From Cypionkella sp. (GTDB lineage: Bacteria > Pseudomonadota > Alphaproteobacteria > Rhodobacterales > Rhodobacteraceae), in the NCBI GenBank assembly GCA_023255415.1, contig JALRIN010000054.1, positions 1 to 11,790 of the forward strand: 11,790 bases of DNA, in the 5' to 3' direction. The stretch's first letter is position 1. Each line of letters begins with the position of its first letter. Positions 5,691-11,790 of this stretch are shown one piece after another. Below the pieces are notes generated by a model. It ran no database searches and had not been told where the DNA came from. It saw only the letters and a program-made list of their open reading frames with translations. The position numbers and the translations under genes are program-made.

Positions 5691-6482
5691 GTGAAGAGTA
5701 GGGGTTACATGCGTCGTATTATGACCAGCTTTGTCGACCGTTTCTTACATCGGCGGATGTTGCGACGCTGGCGGCTTGCGGGCGATCAAGCAGAAGAGGT
5801 TGATTTAGACATTTTGCGCGGCTTGCGCGGCCGCGCGCGCGCCCTTCGGCGCAATTTAGACCGTGTGATCCATGCCGCGGACCACCGTCTGGCCTTGCCG
5901 GTCATCGGGTCTAACATCATTCGCAAACCGCCCGGCACCGATTGGGCGTGGCGGCCCGAACTGTGGAAAGGTTCGTTGCCCGTGCCCGGATATTCCAGCG
6001 TGGCTGGGAAGGCCGAGATTTTTGAAGGCGCAACCATTTTCCATGATTGCCGCCGCACCGAGCTTACCGTGCGCCAGATTCGCAATAGCCGCGAGGCCGA
6101 TATTGCCCCATTCGGGTTTCGGATGGATGTGTTCAAATTTAGCGGGTCGTTCTTGTCGCTGGTGCTGGATCTGCCAGAAGAGGCCGCGCGGGGTTTGAAG
6201 CAAAAACATCTTATCCGCATGGCTGTAATCGTAGAAATGGAAAAGCCGCTGGAAATCTTTGCCCGATTGAACATCAAACACGGGCCGAACGTTGAACAGA
6301 TCGTGCGTGAATTGCCGCTGAATGAAGAAGATGTGATGGTCGAATTTGATCTTGCCTATTCGAAGATGAACGAACGGCGGGTTGAACGGATGTGGGTTGA
6401 TCTGATCTTTGAAGGCCCCGAGATGAACCAGATCATCCTGCGGGACGTGACCTTCAGCCGCCGCCCCCGCGCAGAATTGTAA
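5691..6482 (+). CDS. Rhodobacteraceae-type protein of unknown function (resembles DUF6478)
   Basis: A 263-residue soluble protein without signal peptide or membrane segment. The N-terminus is strongly basic (HRRMLRRWRL, then RGLRGRARALRRNLDR), possibly a nucleic-acid- or membrane-surface-binding arm. From about residue 85 (TDWAWRPELWKG) to the end, the alternating strands and conserved-looking aromatic residues suggest a beta-sandwich. It looks like the family called DUF6478, which I associate with Rhodobacteraceae; that is from memory, and no function is known to me. GTG 5691 was chosen because GGGGA lies six bases upstream; ATG 5709 with AGGGG four bases upstream is a serious alternative that would remove six residues. 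It probably forms an operon with the next gene, 10 bp downstream. Confidence 0.82.
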   Translation: MKSRGYMRRIMTSFVDRFLHRRMLRRWRLAGDQAEEVDLDILRGLRGRARALRRNLDRVIHAADHRLALPVIGSNIIRKPPGTDWAWRPELWKGSLPVPGYSSVAGKAEIFEGATIFHDCRRTELTVRQIRNSREADIAPFGFRMDVFKFSGSFLSLVLDLPEEAARGLKQKHLIRMAVIVEMEKPLEIFARLNIKHGPNVEQIVRELPLNEEDVMVEFDLAYSKMNERRVERMWVDLIFEGPEMNQIILRDVTFSRRPRAEL

Positions 6483-6492
6483 AGGCCACAGA

Positions 6493-6864
6493 ATGACAAC
6501 GACACTTACCAAAACTCGGATTCGCGCTGGCCTTTGGGAGGGGGTGCTGTCTGGGATGACGGCCGAGCCTCGGCTTGAGGTGCTGCATCTGGAACAGGTC
6601 ATTGCGGGTGTGACCGTGACGCGGCTGCCCGAGCGTGATGGCGAATGGCTGGTACGGGTGCCGATCCCGGTCGAGCTGTTGTCCGAAGGCGTGCAAACCT
6701 TTCTGATCCGCGCGCTGGACAGTGGGGAAACCTTGGACCATTTCACGGTGATCACCGGTGTGGCGATGGAAGACGACCTGCGTGCCGAGATTGATCTGCT
6801 GCGCGCCGAGCTGGATATGCTAAAGCGTGCCTTTCGGCGGCATTGCGTGGAAACTGCGCCCTAG
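6493..6864 (+). CDS. Small conserved-looking protein with C-terminal coiled coil
   Basis: A 123-residue protein. Residues 10-95 read as an all-beta domain (AGLWEGVL, RLEVLHLEQVIAGVTVTRL, EWLVRVPIPVELLSEG, TFLIRAL), followed by an amphipathic helix with regular leucine spacing, DLRAEIDLLRAELDMLKRAF (about residues 96-115), that could form a coiled-coil dimer. It has no signal peptide or membrane segment. I recall proteins of this shape next to the preceding gene family in other Rhodobacteraceae, but know no function. AAAGG lies about seven bases before ATG. The 10-bp spacing to the previous stop codon argues for translation from one mRNA, and a physical complex with the upstream protein is a reasonable guess. 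A weak hairpin-forming region (gcggcg...ccgccgc) follows the stop. Confidence 0.8.
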   Translation: MTTTLTKTRIRAGLWEGVLSGMTAEPRLEVLHLEQVIAGVTVTRLPERDGEWLVRVPIPVELLSEGVQTFLIRALDSGETLDHFTVITGVAMEDDLRAEIDLLRAELDMLKRAFRRHCVETAP

Positions 6865-6932
6865 GGTGACGCGGCGTTTTGGGTGACAGCCGCCGCTGCA
6901 CAAGGCATCCTGCTGTGAAACCGGAGGATCCT

Positions 6933-8933
6933 ATGCCCTATTCGCACCTGCTGGCCCCGCTTGATCTTGGCCATATCACCCTGAAAAATCGGGTGCTTAT
7001 GGGCTCTATGCACACGGGGCTGGAAGAAACTGGCGATTGGAACCGTGTGGCGGAATTTTATGCCACCCGCGCGCGCGGTGGTGTGGGGCTGATGGTCACC
7101 GGTGGCATGGCGCCTAATCGCGAAGGCGGGGTGTTTCCGGGGGCGGCGGGCTTGTTCTCGGAGCAAGACATTGAAAACCACCGCCTTGTCACCGACCGCG
7201 TGCATCAGGCGGGCGGTCGAATTGCGATGCAAATCCTGCACGCTGGGCGCTATGCCTATTCGAAAGACTGCGTTTCGGCCTCGGCGATAAAGTCGCCAAT
7301 CTCGCCCTTCGCGCCGCGCGCTTTGGATGCCGAAGGCATCGAGGTGCAGATCAGCGCGATCGTCACAGCCGCGCAGCGCGCGCAGGCCGCAGGCTATGAC
7401 GGGGTCGAGGTCATGGGGTCGGAAGGCTATTTCCTGAACCAATTTCTGGTGCGCCACACAAACACCCGCACCGATGACTGGGGCGGATCCTATGCCAATC
7501 GCATGCGCCTGCCGGTCGAGGTGGTGCGGCGGGTGCGGGCGGCGGTGGGGCCGCATTTCCTTCTGATTTACCGCATCAGCCTGATTGATCTGGTGCCCGA
7601 CGGCTCGACCTGGGACGAGGTCGTGCTGCTGGCCCGCGCGGTCGAGGCGGCGGGGGCAAGCCTTTTGAACACCGGCATTGGCTGGCACGAAGCGCGGGTG
7701 CCAACGATTGCCACTTCGGTGCCACGCGCGGCCTTTAGCTATCTGACCGCGCGGCTTCGGCCCGAGGTTTCGATCCCTGTGATCACCTCGAACCGGATCA
7801 ACAGCCCTGATGTCGCCGAAGCCCTGCTGGCCGAAGGCGCGGCCGATATGGTGTCGATGGCGCGGCCGTTCCTGGCCGACCCCGACTTTGTCGCCAAGGC
7901 GGCGGTGGGGCGGGCCGATCTGATTGCGCCCTGCATCGCCTGCAATCAGGCCTGTTTGGACCATACGTTTTCGGGCAAGCTGACCTCTTGCCTGGTCAAT
8001 CCGCGCGCCTGCCATGAAACGGTGCTAAGCTATCCACCCACCTTGACGCCAAAACGCGTGGCGGTGGTGGGCGCAGGCCCTGCGGGGATGATGGCGGCAC
8101 TGGTTGCCGCACAGCGCGGGCATCAGGTGGTGTTGTTTGATCGTGCCAATGCCTTGGGTGGCCAACTAAACCTTGCGCGCCGCGTGCCTGGAAAAGAAGA
8201 ATTCGACGGGCTGGTTGATTGGTTTGCAGCCTCGATTTCGGCGGCAAAAATTGATCTGCGTTTGGGCGCTGCGGCAAAGGTGGCAGACCTGCGCGGCTTT
8301 GACGAGGTGGTAATCGCCACCGGCGTGGTGCCGCGTGACATAGCACTTGCGGGGCAAGAGCGCGCGCTAAGCTATAGCGACGTGCTGCGCGGCGCGCCGG
8401 TGGGTCGGCGTGTGGCCGTGATCGGCGCGGGCGGCATCGGCTTTGATGTGGCCGAGTTTCTGTCCGCAGGCCCGCATCTGCTGGCCAAGGATCTGGCGGC
8501 TTGGCGGCGCGAATGGGGGGTTGGTGATCCGGCGGATGTGGCGGGCGGCTTGGTGCAGGCCCAGCCAGAACCCGCCGCGCGCGAGGTTTGGCTTTTGCAG
8601 CGCAAGGCCGAAAAGCTGGGCCGCCATTTGGGCAAAACCACCGGCTGGATTCACCGCGCAGCGCTTACAATGAAAGGCGTGAAAATGATCGGCGGCGTCA
8701 GCTATCTGGGCATAGACGCCGCTGGCCTGCGGATCGAAAAAGACGGCGTACAAGAGGTTTTGCCCGTCGATACCGTCGTGATTTGCGCCGGCCAACTGCC
8801 CGAGCGTGGGCTTTCCGACCAGTTGTCAGCAGCAGGCATACCGCATCACGTCATTGGCGGCGCTGATGTCGCGGCAGAGTTGGACGCCAAACGCGCCATC
8901 GACCAAGGCGCGCGTTTGGCGGCGGGATTGTAA
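6933..8933 (+). CDS. fadH: 2,4-dienoyl-CoA reductase (NADPH), FadH type
   Basis: This cytosolic 666-residue enzyme reduces 2,4-dienoyl-CoA, an intermediate of beta-oxidation of unsaturated fatty acids with even-numbered double bonds, using NADPH through FAD, a 4Fe-4S cluster and FMN. Domains in order are an FMN-binding TIM barrel like Old Yellow Enzyme (about 1-330), an iron-sulfur linker, and an FAD/NAD(P)-binding part. I count Tyr166 (GSEGYFLNQ) and His252 (GIGWHEAR), which align with the catalytic pair of the E. coli enzyme. The cluster cysteines are C334, C337, C341 and C353 (CIACNQACLD, then TSCLVNPRACH). Rossmann fingerprints are VAVVGAGPAGMMAA and VAVIGAGGIGFDVAEF. Length matches E. 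coli FadH (about 670). ATG 6933 has GGAGG seven bases upstream; the frame extends 18 codons further without a start signal. Related trimethylamine or enoate reductases are less likely given the full-length match. It converges on the next gene with only 6 bp between stops. Confidence 0.95.
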   Translation: MPYSHLLAPLDLGHITLKNRVLMGSMHTGLEETGDWNRVAEFYATRARGGVGLMVTGGMAPNREGGVFPGAAGLFSEQDIENHRLVTDRVHQAGGRIAMQILHAGRYAYSKDCVSASAIKSPISPFAPRALDAEGIEVQISAIVTAAQRAQAAGYDGVEVMGSEGYFLNQFLVRHTNTRTDDWGGSYANRMRLPVEVVRRVRAAVGPHFLLIYRISLIDLVPDGSTWDEVVLLARAVEAAGASLLNTGIGWHEARVPTIATSVPRAAFSYLTARLRPEVSIPVITSNRINSPDVAEALLAEGAADMVSMARPFLADPDFVAKAAVGRADLIAPCIACNQACLDHTFSGKLTSCLVNPRACHETVLSYPPTLTPKRVAVVGAGPAGMMAALVAAQRGHQVVLFDRANALGGQLNLARRVPGKEEFDGLVDWFAASISAAKIDLRLGAAAKVADLRGFDEVVIATGVVPRDIALAGQERALSYSDVLRGAPVGRRVAVIGAGGIGFDVAEFLSAGPHLLAKDLAAWRREWGVGDPADVAGGLVQAQPEPAAREVWLLQRKAEKLGRHLGKTTGWIHRAALTMKGVKMIGGVSYLGIDAAGLRIEKDGVQEVLPVDTVVICAGQLPERGLSDQLSAAGIPHHVIGGADVAAELDAKRAIDQGARLAAGL

Positions 8934-8939
8934 TGCGCC

Positions 8940-9473
8940 TTAGCCCAGTAAGGCCACAATGGCATCTTTGATCGGCCCCATTGGCTTGGCATTTGATCCC
9001 CAAGCTTTCACGATATTGCCGTCTTTATCCAACAAGACCTTGTTAAAGTTCCAGCCCGGCTTGAATCCGTTCTGCGCTTTGACCCAAGCATAAAACGGGT
9101 GAACATCGCCCTTGGCCACATGGGTGATCGTGGTCATCGGCAGGGTCAGATCATAGTTCAGCGCGCAGAAGTTTTTAACCTCGGCATCGCTGGCCAGTTC
9201 TTGGTTGAAATCATCCGAAGGCACGGCCAGGACAACTGCGCGGTCGCCCAGGGTGTCAGACAGCTGTTGCAGATCGGCATATTGCGGCGTGTAGCCACAC
9301 ATAGATGCGGTATTGACCACCAAAACCGGCTTACCGCGCCAGGCAGAGGTGTCGTAATTGCCGCCGTCGATGGATTTAAAACGGAATTCGGGGGCAGCCT
9401 GGCCAGCCTGCGCGCGCGAGATCAGGCAGGCGGCGGGCAGGGCTGCAAGCAATGTGCGTCGAGATAAAGTCAT
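8940..9473 (-). CDS. Exported glutathione peroxidase family protein
   Basis: A 177-residue peroxidase that reduces hydroperoxides. The expected active-site residues are present: C59 (peroxidatic, NTASMCGYTP), Q91 (DDFNQEL), and W141-N142 in the GWNFNK signature. C103 (KNFC) matches the second cysteine of thioredoxin-dependent members, so thioredoxin-like reductants are more likely than glutathione; cysteine rather than selenocysteine is encoded. The N-terminus MTLSRRTLLAALPAACLISRAQA is a signal peptide, with SRRTLL close to the twin-arginine (Tat) pattern and cleavage likely after AQA at residue 23. The protein therefore acts in the periplasm, unlike most bacterial relatives, which are cytoplasmic. 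ATG 9473 is preceded by AAAGGA. It lies 53 bp downstream of the LacI-family gene on the same strand and could be read from its transcript; a small 5-bp hairpin (9500-9515) sits between them. Confidence 0.92.
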   Translation of the reverse strand: MTLSRRTLLAALPAACLISRAQAGQAAPEFRFKSIDGGNYDTSAWRGKPVLVVNTASMCGYTPQYADLQQLSDTLGDRAVVLAVPSDDFNQELASDAEVKNFCALNYDLTLPMTTITHVAKGDVHPFYAWVKAQNGFKPGWNFNKVLLDKDGNIVKAWGSNAKPMGPIKDAIVALLG

Positions 9474-9526
9474 GGCGCTAATCCTTTCAAGACATGGAAT
9501 GTCTACGCAGAGACAGCGCGATTGGA

Positions 9527-10558
9527 TCAGTTGCGGATGGTATCACCAGGCTGCAAGGTGGGGGAAAGCTCGATAATCTCGCCACCGATTACGCCGCCTT
9601 GGGCTTTGCCTGCGATGATCGCGGCGGCGCGGCGGCCAATCTCGTGGCGACAGGCGTCCATGGTGGCAAGTTTGCGCGGCAGGCCATCCAGCAATTCCAC
9701 GCCGTTAAAGCCTGCAAGACCGATCTGGCTCGGCACATTTATGCCCTTGTGCAGGCAATAAAGTAGACCGCCTGCGCCAATCATATCATTGGAATAATAC
9801 AGGAAATCGACCTGTGGGCTGCGGGTTAGCACGGCTTCGGTCATCTCGCGGCCTTTCAGCAGCGCCGAGCCGCCAGAGTAAAACTCGCGGTCCACCAGTG
9901 ACAGCCCCGCTTTTGCCAGGGCCTCTTCAAAGCCTTCCAGCCGTTTGCGCGCACGGTGATCATAGGGCATCATCGTGCCAAGAAAGGCGATGTTGCGATA
10001 ACCCGCGGCGATGATCGCCTCGGCCATTTTGCGGCCCGCACGGCGGTGCGAAATGCCGACGGCGGAGTCAACTGGCGTGCCGTCGATGTCCATGATCTCG
10101 ACAATCGGAATGCCCGCCTGCGCCATCATTGCGCGTGCCGCTTCAGTATGTTCCAGCCCGGCGATAATCACGCCTGATGGCCGCCAAGACAGCATCTCGT
10201 AAAGCACTGATTCTTCACGATCAGGCGAGTAATTGGTAATGCCGACAACGGGTTGCAGGCCGGTATCTTCCAGCGTGTCTGAAATGCCTGTCATCACCTC
10301 GGGAAAGACCATATTCGACATCGACGGGATGATCACGGCCACCAGATTGACGCGCTGACTGGCCAGCGCGCCTGCGATCTTATTCGGCACATAGCCAAGC
10401 CGCCGCGCCGCCTCGAGCACCCGCTCGCGGGTGCTGTCCGAGACATCGCCACGATTTCGCAGCACGCGGCTGACAGTCATCTCGCTGACGCCAGAGGCTT
10501 CTGAGACATCACGCAGGGTCAAAGTGCGGCGAGGATCGGAAATCGGCGGTATGCTCAC
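9527..10558 (-). CDS. LacI-family transcriptional regulator (GntR-like)
   Basis: A 343-residue LacI-family repressor. The N-terminal helix-turn-helix is TLRDVSEASGVSEMTVSRVL, followed by the hinge helix region (VPNKIAGALASQR). The ligand-binding domain, of the periplasmic sugar-binding type, runs from NLVAVIIPSMSNMVFPEVM to the C-terminus (SNDMIGAGG, IGLAGFNG). The style is closest to gluconate-type regulators (GntR), but the ligand is not decidable and no sugar genes are adjacent. The start is uncertain: GTG 10558 gives a normal N-terminus and fits a promoter with -10 at 10592-10597. A TTG at 10591 would add 11 residues but coincides with the predicted transcription start and has no ribosome binding site. 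Operator-like palindromes upstream suggest autoregulation. The peroxidase gene follows on the same strand. Confidence 0.92.
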   Translation of the reverse strand: MSIPPISDPRRTLTLRDVSEASGVSEMTVSRVLRNRGDVSDSTRERVLEAARRLGYVPNKIAGALASQRVNLVAVIIPSMSNMVFPEVMTGISDTLEDTGLQPVVGITNYSPDREESVLYEMLSWRPSGVIIAGLEHTEAARAMMAQAGIPIVEIMDIDGTPVDSAVGISHRRAGRKMAEAIIAAGYRNIAFLGTMMPYDHRARKRLEGFEEALAKAGLSLVDREFYSGGSALLKGREMTEAVLTRSPQVDFLYYSNDMIGAGGLLYCLHKGINVPSQIGLAGFNGVELLDGLPRKLATMDACRHEIGRRAAAIIAGKAQGGVIGGEIIELSPTLQPGDTIRN

Positions 10559-10591
10559 GGTGTTAGGGCCTATCTGTTCTGGCGTATGCAA

Positions 10592-10620
10592 GTGTTAGCG
10601 ATAAAAGATCGCTTGTCCAA
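10592..10620 (-). promoter_or_regulatory. Predicted promoter of the LacI-family gene
   Basis: Read on the minus strand, TTGGAC (10620-10615) is a good -35 element, separated by exactly 17 bp from TAACAC (10597-10592), a weak -10. Transcription would start near 10586, giving a leader of about 28 nt before GTG 10558. The -10 lies within an operator-like half-site. Confidence 0.45.
10594..10605. promoter_or_regulatory. Operator-like site 1, overlapping the -10 element
   Basis: GTTAGC|GATAAA is a partial dyad with the central CG typical of LacI-family operators (8 of 12 bases symmetric). It shares TGTTAGCG with site 2. A repressor bound here would block the predicted promoter of the LacI-family gene. 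Confidence 0.4.
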
Positions 10621-10638
10621 GCCTACAATATCGGCTAT

Positions 10639-10650
10639 GTTAGCGGTAAC
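10639..10650. promoter_or_regulatory. Operator-like site 2
   Basis: GTTAGC|GGTAAC is a dyad with central CG and 10 of 12 bases symmetric, within atgttagcggtaacgg (10637-10652). It resembles the ATGTTA..TAACAT layout of gluconate-type LacI-family operators. Its centre is 45 bp from that of site 1. Confidence 0.45.
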
Positions 10651-10713
10651 GGTCCTTGGGCCGACGATATCCTGCGCGTCCTGCAAGCTCTCAACCCAGA
10701 CGCGACGGACCTT

Positions 10714-10747
10714 AGGGGGAGTGGTGGGCCAAAAATTCACTCCCCCT
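10714..10747. repeat. Perfect 10-bp inverted repeat with 14-nt spacer
   Basis: agggggagtg (10714-10723) pairs with cactccccct (10738-10747). The spacer is gtgggccaaaaatt. Neither strand has a U-tract directly after the stem, so it is not a classic terminator. It sits between the LacI-family promoter region and tRNA-Arg. A second small hairpin, tttgcgg-tttttt-ccgcaaa, lies at 10796-10815 just upstream of the tRNA. Confidence 0.6.
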
Positions 10748-10826
10748 TACCTATCCTCAATCCCCTTTTAATCCCCTTGAACAGCCTGTTGCATCTTTGC
10801 GGTTTTTTCCGCAAATAGAGTGTCGT

Positions 10827-10903
10827 GGCTCCGTGGCTCAACTGGATAGAGCAGTCCCCTCCTAAGGGACAGGTTGCAGGTTCGAATCCCGCCGGAGTCA
10901 CCA
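10827..10903 (+). tRNA. tRNA-Arg (anticodon CCT)
   Basis: A complete cloverleaf of 77 nt with encoded CCA. The acceptor stem is ggctccg (10827-10833) with cggagtc (10893-10899), containing one G-U pair; the discriminator is A10900. The anticodon stem gtccc/gggac holds loop ctcctaa with anticodon CCT, reading AGG codons. The T arm is gcagg-ttcgaat-cccgc, with one A-C mismatch in the stem (10878 against 10890). A terminator follows directly. A possible promoter is TTGCAT (10789-10794), 17 bp from CAAATA (10812-10817), but this is weak. Confidence 0.95.
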
Positions 10904-10908
10904 AAAAA

Positions 10909-10930
10909 AGCCCCCTTTCGGGGGCTTTTT
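10909..10930. terminator. Bidirectional Rho-independent terminator shared by tRNA-Arg and gyrB
   Basis: The stem agccccc (10909-10915) pairs with gggggct (10920-10926) around loop TTTC. It is followed by a T-run on the + strand (to 10930) and flanked by an A-run on the left (10903-10909), which becomes a U-tract for minus-strand transcripts. It lies between the tRNA 3' end and the gyrB stop codon. Confidence 0.9.
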
Positions 10931-10932
10931 CT

Positions 10933-11790
10933 TTAGGCATCAAGGTGTTCAACCGAAAGTGCGTTGGTTTGAATGAACTCGCGGCGGGGTTCCACGACAT
11001 CGCCCATCAGTTTGGTAAAGATATCGTCGGCCTCGGCTAGATCGTCGATTTTGACCTGAAGCAGGGTGCGTGCCTCGGGGTCCAGCGTGGTTTCCCACAG
11101 CTGTTCGGGGTTCATCTCGCCCAAACCTTTATAGCGCTGCAGTGACAGGCCTTTTTCGCCCTCGGCCAGCACCGATTTTAACAGCTCGATCGGGCCATGC
11201 ACCATCTGTTCGCGGTCTTTGCGGATCAGGCGGGCAGGGTCGCGGTAATGGCTGCGCGTGTCCTTGGACACTGCCGCCAAACGCCGCGCCTCGCCCGAGC
11301 GCAGCACAGCGCCGTCCAGCGTGCGCAATTCCTCGACACCGCGCAGCACGCGCGACAGACGGATGCCGTGATCTTGGGTGATGCGGCCAGTCCAGCCTTT
11401 TTCATATTCGGCAGCGATCAAGTTCAGACGCTTGGCCACAGTATCGGCGACGCCCTGCAAATCTCCACCCAGGCTTTCGGCGTCAAAGGCACCAGCAAGC
11501 GCTGCCTGTTCCAGAATGCCGCGCGGATAATGCGTGGGGAAAGCATCCAGAATGCGGCGGAACTGCCGCGCGCCTTCCACCACCCGCGCCAGATCGGCGC
11601 CGGCGATTTCCTCACCCGTTGGCAGCCGCAGAACCGCACCGTCCACGCCCATTTCGATCAGGTAATCTTCCAAGGCAGCCTGGTCCTTCAGGTAAACCTC
11701 GGACTTGCCACGCGCGACCTTATAAAGCGGCGGCTGCGCGATATAAAGAAAGCCTGCCTCGATCAGCTGCGGCATTTGCCGGAAGAAGAA
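10933..11790 (-). CDS. gyrB: DNA gyrase subunit B, C-terminal part (partial)
   Basis: 285 codons of the 3' part of gyrB are visible; the gene continues past the right edge, so the ATPase and most of the TOPRIM domain are outside. Gyrase, with GyrA, introduces negative supercoils using ATP. Visible landmarks are FFFRQMPQLIEAGFLYIAQP and PLYKVARGKSE near the end of TOPRIM, the variable insert, and the strongly conserved tail block LSLQRYKGLGEMNPEQLWET with DPEARTLLQVKIDD. The ending RREFIQTNALSVEHLDA is typical of GyrB; ParE has a similar core, but the EPRREFIQ-N-A ending and the wording of the tail block favour GyrB. The stop TAA is only 29 bp from the tRNA-Arg 3' end, with a shared bidirectional terminator between. 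Base composition is GC-rich, as expected for the core genome. Confidence 0.95.
   Translation of the reverse strand, partial: FFFRQMPQLIEAGFLYIAQPPLYKVARGKSEVYLKDQAALEDYLIEMGVDGAVLRLPTGEEIAGADLARVVEGARQFRRILDAFPTHYPRGILEQAALAGAFDAESLGGDLQGVADTVAKRLNLIAAEYEKGWTGRITQDHGIRLSRVLRGVEELRTLDGAVLRSGEARRLAAVSKDTRSHYRDPARLIRKDREQMVHGPIELLKSVLAEGEKGLSLQRYKGLGEMNPEQLWETTLDPEARTLLQVKIDDLAEADDIFTKLMGDVVEPRREFIQTNALSVEHLDA

Noticed and set aside
5856..6755. Minus-strand ORF of 299 codons
   Set aside because: It is antisense to the two well-supported genes at 5691-6864; its His/Pro/Arg-rich content is typical of shadow frames in GC-rich DNA.
6861..8015. Minus-strand ORF of 384 codons
   Set aside because: It lies opposite fadH, which has full family motifs; the translation is His/Arg/Pro-rich and without domains.
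10737..11000. Minus-strand ORF of 87 codons with TPAGFEPATCPLGGDCSIQL
   Set aside because: It is the antisense reading of tRNA-Arg plus its terminator; this type of false protein is common in automatic annotations.

Overview
The window looks like a chromosomal segment of an alphaproteobacterium, most likely a member of the Rhodobacteraceae (roseobacter/Rhodobacter group). Supporting signs are the gyrB C-terminus, the GC-rich codon use of most genes, the paired genes at 5691-6864 that resemble families I know only from Rhodobacteraceae, and the style of the LysR, LacI and FadH proteins. This placement comes from memory of protein families; no search was run.

Layout. (1) Positions 1-2900 are an accessory, partly AT-rich stretch. 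It holds the end of a small membrane protein, a strong hairpin, an orphan 3' half of an initiator tRNA-fMet (466-515) that looks like an integration (att) scar, and 11-bp tandem repeats on both sides of that scar. It continues with a secreted protein of unknown function, a decayed IS3-family transposase, and an AT-rich orphan NarL/FixJ-type response regulator with its own extended -10 promoter. (2) Positions 2932-6864 carry a LysR regulator and an M23 metallopeptidase on the minus strand. Divergent from these are a lipoprotein and then a two-gene unit of Rhodobacteraceae-type unknowns. (3) Positions 6933-8933 encode 2,4-dienoyl-CoA reductase (FadH) with all of its catalytic and Fe-S residues visible. 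It is tail-to-tail with an exported glutathione peroxidase, which lies downstream of a LacI-family regulator. (4) The LacI regulator's upstream region has a good -35/-10 pair overlapped by one operator-like palindrome, with a second one 45 bp away. After an unexplained inverted repeat come tRNA-Arg(CCT), a shared bidirectional terminator, and the 3' part of gyrB, which runs off the right edge.

How the parts relate. The right three quarters look like ordinary core genome: envelope proteins, fatty acid oxidation, peroxide defence and DNA topology. The left quarter looks like the residue of one or more integration events at tRNA-fMet. I found no CRISPR array, toxin-antitoxin pair, phage structural gene or clear defence system. 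The most interesting features are the tRNA-fMet scar with flanking repeats, the orphan regulator in AT-rich DNA, and the uncharacterised gene pair at 5691-6864.
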